Source: Planktothrix sp. FACHB-1365 (GTDB taxonomy: Bacteria; Cyanobacteriota; Cyanobacteriia; Cyanobacteriales; Microcoleaceae). Taken from it: a stretch of 64,000 nucleotides of DNA. The DNA is taken from contig NZ_JACJSC010000011.1 in assembly GCF_014697575.1 (NCBI RefSeq), positions 1 through 64,000 of the forward strand, given 5' to 3'. The position numbers and the translations under genes were made by a program. Under the pieces are notes generated by a model, which saw only the letters and a program-made list of their open reading frames with translations, was not told the DNA's origin and did not search any database. Of the stretch, positions 52,748 through 60,997 are shown in pieces. Position 1 is the first letter of the stretch. Every line of letters starts with the position of its first letter.

Positions 52748-53446
52748 ATGTTAGACCTTGATCACGTTTTTGAATTTTCTCGGAATTTAGAGTTAAATCT
52801 TCTTGTATTATTGCCTATTTTAGTTGCCCTAGAAGCCGTATTGTCTGCGGATAATGCCATTGCTTTAGCTTCTATTTCCTGTGGTTTAGAAGATAGCAAG
52901 CTTCAAAATAAAGCTCTAAATATTGGGTTACTTTTAGCCTTTATTTTACGGATTATTTTGATTCTTACGGCTACTTGGGTAATTAAGTATTGGCAGTTTG
53001 AGCTATTAGGAGCGTTATATTTACTTTGGTTAGTTTTTCGATATTTTACCAATAAAACTCAGGAAAATGAATCTGAAGAGGCTGTTCGTTATAAATCATT
53101 TTGGCAAGTTTTACCCTTGATTGCGATTACAGATTTAGCCTTTTCCCTCGATAGTGTGACGGCTGCGATCGCTATTTCAGATCGAGCGTGGTTAGTGATT
53201 ACGGGGGCAACGGTAGGGATTATTATTCTGCGATTTATGGCAAGTTTATTTATTCAGTGGTTAAAAGAATATGTCTATTTAGAAACGGCCGGATATTTAA
53301 CGGTTGGTTTAGTGGGATTACGATTATTACTACGAGTAATTGATCCAGCGTTAGTCCCACCGGAATGGTTAATGGTTATCCTTACCTTAAGTTTATTTGC
53401 TTGGGGATTTTCCCAACGAGTGACTGATTCTCCCAGTAATTCTTAA
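52748..53446 (+). CDS. TerC/YkoY-family membrane transporter
   Basis: 232 residues, about seven membrane helices. LVALEAVLSADNAIALASIS and ITDLAFSLDSVTAAIAIS are the paired acidic motifs of the TerC family, whose members export or exchange Mn2+ (and Ca2+), aiding metal homeostasis and metalation of secreted proteins. A role in thylakoid-related Mn supply is an inference. Convergent with ndk. Confidence 0.88.
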   Translation: MLDLDHVFEFSRNLELNLLVLLPILVALEAVLSADNAIALASISCGLEDSKLQNKALNIGLLLAFILRIILILTATWVIKYWQFELLGALYLLWLVFRYFTNKTQENESEEAVRYKSFWQVLPLIAITDLAFSLDSVTAAIAISDRAWLVITGATVGIIILRFMASLFIQWLKEYVYLETAGYLTVGLVGLRLLLRVIDPALVPPEWLMVILTLSLFAWGFSQRVTDSPSNS

Positions 53447-53492
53447 TCGTTAACGGTTAACCATCAATTGTTAACCGCTAACACCTTAAAAA

Positions 53493-53963
53493 TTACTCAA
53501 CTAACCAAGGTTTAATCGTGGGTTCCCAATTGGCTAATTCGGCATCACTAAACCATAAGCTGATTTCGTTTTGTGCGGTTTCAAGGGCATCAGAACCATG
53601 AATAATATTGCGACCAATATTGATCCCAAAATCTCCCCGAATGGTTCCGGGTTCAGCGTTTAACGGATTCGTAGCACCGATGATTTTACGCGCAGACGCC
53701 ACCACACCATCTCCTTCCCAGACCATTGCCACAATCGGGCCAGAAGTAATAAAAGACACTAAACTATAGAAAAAGGGTCTTTCTTTGTGGACTGCATAGT
53801 GTTTTTCTGCTAATTCCTGAGAGGGGATGAGCAGTTTCAGCCCCACTAGGGTAAACCCTTTGGTTTCAAAACGCCGAATAATTTCCCCCACGAGTCCACG
53901 CTGAACGCCATCGGGTTTAATCGCAAGAAATGTCCGTTCCAAGGGAATCTCCTTAGTTGTCAT
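53493..53963 (-). CDS. ndk: Nucleoside diphosphate kinase
   Basis: 156 residues. [57 protein letters not shown] and [20 protein letters not shown], with catalytic His122. The start extends the usual [11 protein letters not shown] by eight residues (MTTKEIPL); AAGGAG-like TCTCC is antisense to AAGGGAATCTCCTT within the gene, so the chosen ATG is preferred by length only. Confidence 0.95.
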   Translation of the reverse strand: MTTKEIPLERTFLAIKPDGVQRGLVGEIIRRFETKGFTLVGLKLLIPSQELAEKHYAVHKERPFFYSLVSFITSGPIVAMVWEGDGVVASARKIIGATNPLNAEPGTIRGDFGINIGRNIIHGSDALETAQNEISLWFSDAELANWEPTIKPWLVE

Positions 53964-54131
53964 TAAAGTTCACAATTTAGATTACCGTATCCCAGGTGAC
54001 AGATTGCTAGTCATTCTTAACTTAACCCGTTAACTGAAGAGGGGGTTTGGGGGAGCGGTAAGTCCCACGCTGAATTTCACGCCCGCCCAAAAAATACTAG
54101 AAATTAGGGTGAGATACACGGACTTCCCCAA

Positions 54132-54167
54132 GTTGATTTTGCGCTTGTCAATCCCGACAAAATCAAC
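54132..54167. repeat. 10-bp inverted repeat upstream of tnpB
   Basis: GTTGATTTTG and CAAAATCAAC surround 16 bases, 42 bp before the tnpB ATG. Likely part of the left end of the IS605-type element; the exact boundary cannot be set by eye. Nothing else of note in 53964-54208. Confidence 0.5.
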
Positions 54168-54208
54168 AACAATGTGTTAAAATTTCTCAAAGAGTTTTAA
54201 AAGCGATA

Positions 54209-55438
54209 ATGTTTCAGGCGTACAAATACCGCATAATTCCAACTCCAGAGCAACAGATCTCCTTAGCCAAGAGCTTTGGCTGTTGCCGATGGTATTGGAA
54301 TTACGCCCTAAACTTATGCCAAGAAACCTACAAAACTACAGGGAAAGGGTTATCAAAAGGAGCCCTTCAAGGATTATTACCTCAACTGAAAAAGGAATAC
54401 CCTTGGCTAACAGATGCCTATTCTCAATGTTTGCAAGTCGTCGCTCTTAATTTATCCACAGCTTACAAAAACTTCTTTGACAAACGGGCAAGATTGCCTC
54501 GATTCAAATCCAAACATGGCAGGCAATCAATTAGTTATCCCCAAAACGTTAAATTTGAAGGGGATTACCTGAAGTTACCGGGTAAAATTGGGTTGATTTA
54601 TTGTCGTCGCCATCGTCCTTATGAAGGAACAATCAAAACCGTTACTGTTTCTCAGAATTCTGATGGAAAATATTATGCTTCTGTCTTAGTTGATGACGGA
54701 AAAGAGCAACCTACGATATCAACTAATGGAAAAGCAATTGGAATTGATTTAGGGTTAACTCACTTGGCAATTACAAGCGAGGGTTCAAAATATAGTAATC
54801 CTAAATATTTTACTAAACATGAGCATAATTTAAAACGAAAACAACAAAAACTGTCTCGAAAACAGAAAGGAAGTAATAACAGACAAAAGGCAAGATTAAA
54901 AATAGCCAAAGTCCACGCTAAAATCTCTCGCTGTCGAGAAGATTTTCTACACAAACTATCCCGCAAGATAGTGAACGAAAACGTAGAGACGTGCCATGGC
55001 ACGTCTGTACTTGCTGTAGAAGATCTAGGGGTTAAGAATCTGGTGAGAAATCATAAATTAGCTAAGGCGATTAGCGATTGTGGCTGGGCAATGTTCTGTA
55101 CAATGTTGAAATATAAAGCCGAAAAAGAAGGGAAAACCTATATCGAAGTTAATCGATTTTTCCCTTCTTCTAAAACTTGTAATGTCTGTCTAAATCAAGT
55201 GGGGAGCTTACCGCTTGATATTAGAGTTTGGACTTGCGAACATTGTCAAACCACCCACGATCGAGATATAAATGCTTCCATCAATATCAAGAATGAAGCC
55301 TTGCGGATTTTGTCGTTAGGAACTAGCGACACTGCCAATCTGAGGGGATGTAAGTCGTCTGATAAAACTTCTGTTCTATCAGATGCTATCCCCGTCGAAG
55401 TTGGAAGCTCACACTTACTCGTAGAGAAGTGTGGGTAG
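54209..55438 (+). CDS. tnpB: RNA-guided endonuclease TnpB of an IS200/IS605 element
   Basis: 409 residues. N-terminal YKYRIIPTPEQQISLAKSFG and CRWYWNYALNLC; RuvC-like core with GIDLGLTH (D180), AVEDLGVKNL (E271), DRDINAS (D353) and a zinc ribbon CNVC...CEHC (324-346). All residues needed for nuclease activity are visible. Residues 259-267 (VETCHGTSV) are encoded by an inserted 28-bp palindrome next to E271. No tnpA is present, so the element relies on another transposase. It ends 42 bp before speA. Confidence 0.93.
   Translation: MFQAYKYRIIPTPEQQISLAKSFGCCRWYWNYALNLCQETYKTTGKGLSKGALQGLLPQLKKEYPWLTDAYSQCLQVVALNLSTAYKNFFDKRARLPRFKSKHGRQSISYPQNVKFEGDYLKLPGKIGLIYCRRHRPYEGTIKTVTVSQNSDGKYYASVLVDDGKEQPTISTNGKAIGIDLGLTHLAITSEGSKYSNPKYFTKHEHNLKRKQQKLSRKQKGSNNRQKARLKIAKVHAKISRCREDFLHKLSRKIVNENVETCHGTSVLAVEDLGVKNLVRNHKLAKAISDCGWAMFCTMLKYKAEKEGKTYIEVNRFFPSSKTCNVCLNQVGSLPLDIRVWTCEHCQTTHDRDINASINIKNEALRILSLGTSDTANLRGCKSSDKTSVLSDAIPVEVGSSHLLVEKCG
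54983..55010 (+). repeat. 28-bp palindromic repeat inserted in frame in tnpB
   Basis: GTAGAGACGTGCCA / TGGCACGTCTGTAC, one mismatch; relatives occur at 2040-2067. In TnpB it adds VETCHGTSV between NEN and LAVEDL; in other TnpB proteins NEN runs straight into a hydrophobic strand before the RuvC Glu, so this is an acquired peptide of about nine residues. Confidence 0.7.
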
Positions 55439-55445
55439 TTCACAC
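55410..55445 (+). mobile_element. Right end of the tnpB element
   Basis: CACACTT (55410-55416) and AAGTGTG (55427-55433) form the subterminal hairpin; GGTAGTTCACAC follows. It overlaps the last tnpB codons, where the omega-RNA that guides TnpB would be encoded. Confidence 0.6.
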
Positions 55446-55480
55446 TGTCTGATGGTTGCTCAACGGCAAGGATAGAAAAT

Positions 55481-57472
55481 ATGGACGTCAACGCACTTAC
55501 CCCCACAACACAAACCCAAGAGGTTTCGACGGACTCCCCCAACGGAAAACCTCAAAAAACCTGGACAATTGAAGATAGTGAAAAACTCTATCGCATTCAA
55601 GGCTGGGGTGATCCTTATTTTTCCATTAATGCCGCAGGTCATATTACGGTTTCTCCCAAAGCTAACCGAGGGGGTTCTTTAGATTTATTAAAATTAGTCG
55701 AATCTTTAAAAAGTCGCAATATTGAGTTACCGTTATTAATCCGGTTTCCTGATATTCTCGAAGATAGAATTGAACGCTTAAATGCTTGTTTTGCTAAAGC
55801 GATCGCTCGTTATAATTATCCGGGGGTTTATCGCGGCGTTTATCCGGTTAAATGTAATCAAGAACGGCATTTACTGGAAGATTTAGTCCGGTTTGGTCAA
55901 CCTTATCATTTTGGTTTGGAAGCGGGTTCAAAGCCGGAATTATTAATTGCTTTAGCGTTATTAAAAAATCCTGATTCGCTGTTAATTTGTAATGGTTATA
56001 AAGACCAAGAATATATTAATACTGCCCTTTTAGCGCAACGGCTGGGACAAACGGCGATTATTGTTTTAGAACAAATTGAAGAAGTCGATTTAGTCATGGC
56101 GGCGAGTCAACAATTAGGGATTCGTCCAATTGTGGGAGTTCGGGCTAAATTGAGTACAAGAGGTATGGGACGTTGGGGGGGATCAACGGGCGATCGCGCT
56201 AAATTTGGCTTAACGATTCCTGAAATTATGGAAGTGGTTGAAAAGCTGAAAAAAGCTGAAATGTTAGACAGTTTGCAACTATTACATTTTCATATTGGTT
56301 CTCAAATTTCTTCCATTAGTGTGTTGAAAGATGCCCTACAAGAAGCGAGTCAAATTTATGTCGAATTAGCTCAATTAGGGGCAAACATGAAATATTTGGA
56401 TGTGGGGGGGGGTTTAGGGGTTGATTATGATGGCTCTAAAACGAATTTCCATGCCTCTAAAAACTATAATATGCAGAATTATGCGAATGATGTGGTTGCC
56501 GAGGTTAAAGAAGCTTGTGAGGAGCGAAAATTAGCGGTTCCAACGTTAATTAGTGAAAGTGGACGAGCGATCGCATCCCATCAATCGGTCTTAGTTTTTG
56601 ATGTTTTAGGAACCAGTGATATCCCGATGGGAGAACCTCCCATTATTTCCGAAAAAGATCATCTGATTTTAAGAAATTTGGATGATACTTATCAATCTAT
56701 TACTGAAGATAACTATCAAGAAGCGTATCACGATGCAACCCAATTTAAAGGAGAAGCCATTAGTTTATTTAATTTTGGTTATTTAAGTTTAAGCGATCGC
56801 GCCAAAGCGGAAAAACTTCATTGGGCTTGTTGTCGAAAAATCTTAGAAATCGTTAGAAATTCCGATTATATTCCTGATGAATTGGAAGACTTAGAAAAGA
56901 TTATGGCTTCGATTTATTATGTGAATCTTTCTGTCTTCAAATCCGCCCCGGATACCTGGGCTATTGATCAATTATTCCCCATTCTACCGATTCATCGATT
57001 AGATGAAGAACCGACAAAACGGGCAACTTTAGCGGATTTAACCTGTGATAGTGATGGCAAAATTGATCAATTTATTGATTTACGCGATGTCAAATATGTT
57101 TTAGAATTACATCCTTTAGAACATCCCTCAAATTCGGCTCAAAATCCCAATCAAAAACAACCTTATTATTTAGGAATGTTTTTAGCGGGTGCTTACCAAG
57201 AAATTATGGGAAATCTGCATAATTTATTTGGGGATACCAATGTTGTTCATATTAAACTCACCCCCCAAGGGTATCAAATTGAATCTGTGATTAAAGGAGA
57301 TACCATGCACGAAGTCTTAGGTTATGTTCAATATGATACAGAAGATTTAATCGAAAGTATTCGTCGCCAAACTGAACAAGCGTTAGAACATAATCGCATT
57401 AGTTTAGAAGAATCTCAATTGCTATTACAAAACTATGAACGCAGTTTGCGGCGTTATACCTATCTACATTAA
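55481..57472 (+). CDS. speA: Biosynthetic arginine decarboxylase
   Basis: 663 residues. GVYRGVYPVKCNQERHLLED (PLP Lys in VKCN), FGLEAGSKPELLIAL, GRAIASHQSVLVFDVLG, DQLFPILPIHRLDEEPTKRA are hallmarks of the large biosynthetic SpeA. It makes agmatine for polyamines. Its ATG is 42 bp after the end of the tnpB gene, so the native upstream region may have been displaced by the insertion. Confidence 0.95.
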   Translation: MDVNALTPTTQTQEVSTDSPNGKPQKTWTIEDSEKLYRIQGWGDPYFSINAAGHITVSPKANRGGSLDLLKLVESLKSRNIELPLLIRFPDILEDRIERLNACFAKAIARYNYPGVYRGVYPVKCNQERHLLEDLVRFGQPYHFGLEAGSKPELLIALALLKNPDSLLICNGYKDQEYINTALLAQRLGQTAIIVLEQIEEVDLVMAASQQLGIRPIVGVRAKLSTRGMGRWGGSTGDRAKFGLTIPEIMEVVEKLKKAEMLDSLQLLHFHIGSQISSISVLKDALQEASQIYVELAQLGANMKYLDVGGGLGVDYDGSKTNFHASKNYNMQNYANDVVAEVKEACEERKLAVPTLISESGRAIASHQSVLVFDVLGTSDIPMGEPPIISEKDHLILRNLDDTYQSITEDNYQEAYHDATQFKGEAISLFNFGYLSLSDRAKAEKLHWACCRKILEIVRNSDYIPDELEDLEKIMASIYYVNLSVFKSAPDTWAIDQLFPILPIHRLDEEPTKRATLADLTCDSDGKIDQFIDLRDVKYVLELHPLEHPSNSAQNPNQKQPYYLGMFLAGAYQEIMGNLHNLFGDTNVVHIKLTPQGYQIESVIKGDTMHEVLGYVQYDTEDLIESIRRQTEQALEHNRISLEESQLLLQNYERSLRRYTYLH

Positions 57473-57484
57473 TTTCACAAAAAA

Positions 57485-57610
57485 GTAGGGAGGGAACACC
57501 GAACACCGAACACCGAACAGAGGGGACAATAAAATAGGGAATAGGAGATAGGAAAAAGTGATGAGCTACCCCATTAATTATTTGTAGCAAACATTTAGGG
57601 ATTTTAGATG
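57485..57610. repeat. Dispersed ~120-bp repeat, copy 2
   Basis: GGGAACACCGAACACCGAAC, AATAGGGAATAGG, GATAGGAAAAAGT, TTAATTATTTGTAGCAAA, CATTTAGGG: the same elements in the same order as 7555-7690. It lies just downstream of speA. Confidence 0.7.
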
Positions 57611-57715
57611 ATATGTAAACTCATGACTTTACAAATCATCCGCTTTTAGATAGATGAATGAACCTAGAACGTTCAGTTAGGGTTAGTTAGAAGTTCTCTC
57701 ATGGAGTTTAACAGC

Positions 57716-57952
57716 ATGGTTGCGACGAGTAGTAATGCCAAAGTGATTAGCGACCTGGAGTATGATTTACTGGCTGTTTTGAAGAACAAAACAGAAGCCA
57801 TTGAAATTTATAATACCTATATGCAAGATGCCCAAGAAATGGATTCTCAGCCTTGTGTTCAATTGTTTGAAAAGTTGCAACAAGAAGAAATGAGACAAGC
57901 TGAAGAAGTTCGTCACCATCTTCAGGAAGTGATGCAGAAGGGCAAAATGTAA
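57716..57952 (+). CDS. Small conserved cyanobacterial helical protein
   Basis: 78 residues from ATG 57716 (GGAG 9 bases upstream; the earlier ATG 57701 has none). VISDLEYDLLAVLKNKTEAI, YMQDAQEMDSQPCVQLFEKL and EEMRQAEEVRHHLQEVMQKG form two long amphipathic helices, ferritin-like in look but without a full metal set. I recall close homologues in many cyanobacteria. Function unknown. Confidence 0.7.
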   Translation: MVATSSNAKVISDLEYDLLAVLKNKTEAIEIYNTYMQDAQEMDSQPCVQLFEKLQQEEMRQAEEVRHHLQEVMQKGKM

Positions 57953-58043
57953 TCGATTAAAACATTTCCACTTTCTTAACAATTAATCATCAGTTATCCG
58001 TTATTAGTTATTACAAATTGTAGTGAATCAAATCTTAAAAATT

Positions 58044-58646
58044 TTAGTTTTTAAGGGTTGACTTTGATTTGAGTTTTCGATGGTAATGGATATTATTTTT
58101 AACAGTAGATAAAGTTGCTTTTTGAGCTTTATAGGCTTGCCATTGAGTCAACAATTGATACAAAACAATAGTTAATAGTAATTCGTAGGCAAGGGATACA
58201 AGATGACTGGGATGAAACCATCCTAGGGAGTAATGAATCCCTGGAAACAACAGAATTGGGGATTTAAAAAACTGATCTAAAAAGGGTAAAAAGAGTTTAA
58301 TTCCTCGCCCTTCTGCAAAAAAATCTAAAATTAAATGGGAACTATAAAGAATTAAGGTAAATCGGAATAATTGTTGATAGGATATTTTCCAAATTTTACT
58401 GGCAACCCAACTAATAATTAAACTAAAACCCAGGGTAAAGATTAAACTATGGGAAATTCCTCGATGAAACTCTATTCCTGTTAACATTTGGGGGATAAAA
58501 TCAAAATCCGCACAGGTTGCGATAAAAACGGGATATAAAATATTTAGATCAAAACGGCGAAATGGATAGGATTTGGGGATGAGATGGGTAGGTAAATATT
58601 TGCCGAGAAAATATCCAGCCGTTGCATGAAATAAAGGAGAAGGCAT
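58044..58646 (-). CDS. DUF457/YdjM-type metal-dependent membrane hydrolase
   Basis: 200 residues, about five membrane helices. HATAGYFLGKYL, CADFDFIPQMLTG, EFHRGISHSLIF and SSHLILDFFAEGRG are the His/Asp motifs of the YdjM family of inner-membrane metal hydrolases. The family was named for LexA-linked members; the substrate is unknown. Confidence 0.85.
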   Translation of the reverse strand: MPSPLFHATAGYFLGKYLPTHLIPKSYPFRRFDLNILYPVFIATCADFDFIPQMLTGIEFHRGISHSLIFTLGFSLIISWVASKIWKISYQQLFRFTLILYSSHLILDFFAEGRGIKLFLPFLDQFFKSPILLFPGIHYSLGWFHPSHLVSLAYELLLTIVLYQLLTQWQAYKAQKATLSTVKNNIHYHRKLKSKSTLKN

Positions 58647-58763
58647 AATTGCTAATAGACGAATTGATCCTGATCACCATCATCTTGAAAATCCTAAAAT
58701 TCCTTGATTTTGGAGATTAACCTAGACTAACTCTATTATGACAATTTTTTTTAAAGTTGCAAC

Positions 58764-58828
58764 AAAACCCGGTTTCTGTATAAAAGCCTTGAGTTGACTG
58801 GATGAACAAAAGCTAGAAACCGGGTTTT
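58764..58828. terminator. Inverted AAACCCGGTTTC repeats after ilvB
   Basis: AAAACCCGGTTTCT (58764-58777) and AGAAACCGGGTTTT (58815-58828) are perfect 14-base arms with a 37-base loop, just beyond the ilvB stop. Probably works as its terminator. Confidence 0.6.
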
Positions 58829-58834
58829 TCCCCT

Positions 58835-60676
58835 CTAAGCTAATACTAAATTAGGTGTTAATGGTGAACCACATTCCGAACAACATTTATGATGTGTTGG
58901 ATTTAATGCTCCGCAACTCGGACACCCTAACGCCTTACCATTGGTTTCCACAATTGTAGGTTTTAAACCCATCATATCATCATTACTGTGACCCGGAGCT
59001 ACCATTGGGAAACAATCTTCATTCCGAGTTACCCGCACATCTAATAACATCGGGCCATCATAAGCTAACAATTCAGTAATGGCATCTTTTAACTCTTCCC
59101 GTCGAGAAATATTCAAAGAGCGAATATTATAAACATCGGCTAATTTAGCAAAATTTGGACTGCCTTTTTCTAAGTTTGTGGCTTCATAACGATCATCATA
59201 AAATAAATGTTGCCACTGTCGTACCATTCCCAGCCAACCATTATTTAAAATAATCGCTTTCAGCCCAATATTATATTGAGCAATGGTTCCCAATTCCTGC
59301 ATATTCATTTGGAAACTTCCATCCCCACTAATACAAATGACTTGTTCATGGGGTAATGCCATTTTTGCACCCACCGCCGCCGGAATTCCATATCCCATTG
59401 TGCCTAAACCGCCACTAGAAATCCATCGACGCGGCCCCGTTTTCAGAAATTGAGCCGACCACATTTGATGTTGTCCGACATCCGTTGTATAGAAAGCATG
59501 GGGAGCTTGACGAGACACTTCTACAATCACTTCTTGGGGGGAAATTCCTTGTTCTGGGTGAGGGATTTCTAAGGGATATTCTAAGCGTAATTGGCTTAAA
59601 TGTTGACACCAAGCTTGTGTTTTTTCGGCGTTAATACTATCTCCTAATTCATGAACATGACGCAACAAATCAATTAAAACTTGACGCACATCTCCAACAA
59701 TGGGAACATCGGGTGTGCGTGTTTTTCCAACTTCGGCTGGATCAATATCAATATGAATCACTTTAGCATTTTTCGCAAAGTCATTGCCTTGACCCGCCAC
59801 TCGGTCATCAAACCGTACTCCTAAAGCAATTAATAAATCACATTCTGTTACGGCAAAATTGGCATAAGCTGTGCCGTGCATTCCCAACATTCCTAACGAT
59901 AACGGATGATTTTCATCAAAGGCTCCTTTTCCCATTAAAGTTGTTGTTACCGGAATTTGAAACCGTTCAGCAAGTTCCTGAATTTCGGAATGAGAACTGC
60001 TAGTAATGGCTCCGCCACCAACATATAATAAGGGTTTTTCTGCTTCTTGAATTAACTTTAACGCTTGATGAATTTGGCGAGGGTTTCCTTTAATAGTGGG
60101 TCGATATCCAATCAGTTTCACTTGACCGGGTTCAACGGGTTGATAATCAATTTTAGCAATACCAACATCCTTGGGAACATCAATTAAAATCGGCCCCGGT
60201 CGGCCACTATTTGCTAAATAAAAAGCTTCGGCTACAATGCGAGGAATATCAGCCGGGTTTCGCACTAAATAAGAATGTTTAACGATGGGTAAGGTAATGC
60301 CATAAATATCAATTTCTTGAAACGCATCACTGCCTAAAGAACTGCGGGGGACTTGTCCGGTAATGGCCACCATCGGTACAGAGTCTAAGTAGGCCGTTGC
60401 TAACCCGGTGACGAGGTTTGTGGCTCCGGGGCCAGAGGTGGCTAAACAAACGCCGACTTTACCCGTTGCTCTGGCATAACCATCGGCGGCGTGGGCGGCA
60501 CCTTGTTCGTGGCGCACCAGAATATGTTGTAAATCTCCCGCCTGTTCGGCTCGATAAATTTCATCATAAAGGGGTAAATTTGCCCCCCCTGGATAGCCAA
60601 AAATATGCTTAACGCCATGACGTTTGAGACTATCAATTAAGGCAAAGGCTCCCGATACTTGTTGCTGAGTTTTCAT
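58835..60676 (-). CDS. ilvB: Acetolactate synthase, large (catalytic) subunit, with C-terminal zinc ribbon
   Basis: 613 residues from ATG 60676 (CAGGAGA 9 bases upstream; the ORF extends 14 codons). [40 protein letters not shown] (TPP Glu), [35 protein letters not shown] (TPP/Mg motif). After the enzyme ends at [14 protein letters not shown] there is a 40-residue tail with a four-Cys ribbon (CPSC...CSEC). First step of valine/isoleucine synthesis. The tail is not part of the usual enzyme. Confidence 0.95.
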   Translation of the reverse strand: MKTQQQVSGAFALIDSLKRHGVKHIFGYPGGANLPLYDEIYRAEQAGDLQHILVRHEQGAAHAADGYARATGKVGVCLATSGPGATNLVTGLATAYLDSVPMVAITGQVPRSSLGSDAFQEIDIYGITLPIVKHSYLVRNPADIPRIVAEAFYLANSGRPGPILIDVPKDVGIAKIDYQPVEPGQVKLIGYRPTIKGNPRQIHQALKLIQEAEKPLLYVGGGAITSSSHSEIQELAERFQIPVTTTLMGKGAFDENHPLSLGMLGMHGTAYANFAVTECDLLIALGVRFDDRVAGQGNDFAKNAKVIHIDIDPAEVGKTRTPDVPIVGDVRQVLIDLLRHVHELGDSINAEKTQAWCQHLSQLRLEYPLEIPHPEQGISPQEVIVEVSRQAPHAFYTTDVGQHQMWSAQFLKTGPRRWISSGGLGTMGYGIPAAVGAKMALPHEQVICISGDGSFQMNMQELGTIAQYNIGLKAIILNNGWLGMVRQWQHLFYDDRYEATNLEKGSPNFAKLADVYNIRSLNISRREELKDAITELLAYDGPMLLDVRVTRNEDCFPMVAPGHSNDDMMGLKPTIVETNGKALGCPSCGALNPTHHKCCSECGSPLTPNLVLA

Positions 60677-60918
60677 CTTGTTCTCCTGAGATTCAAAAAA
60701 TTTTGCTGAGAAATTCAATTTCTGGGCAAGAGGGTCATTTTAGGGCTGGCTATTGTTTAATTTGTCTTAATCTTAAAATAACAATTCAATTTCCGCTCTT
60801 GTCGAAATATTTTGGCATTTCCAGTTTAAATAGAGATGTTTCTATTTGTATATTAGAGCAACTTTATCCAATAAAAACTATATTTTTTATTAAATTTCAG
60901 AAAATTAAAATATTCTAA

Positions 60919-60980
60919 AAAATGGGTTCTGTTCAGCACTATTTGATTATACTCAATAGATCTCACCCAGAAACCCATTT
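60919..60980 (-). terminator. Terminator of citramalate synthase
   Basis: AAATGGGTTCTG and CAGAAACCCATTT pair with one bulge and a long loop; on the minus strand ATTTTTTAG follows. It lies 18-79 bp after the stop. The rest of the 321-bp gap to ilvB should hold the ilvB promoter; none could be assigned with confidence. Confidence 0.55.
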
Positions 60981-60997
60981 TCTATCTCTTCAATGAA

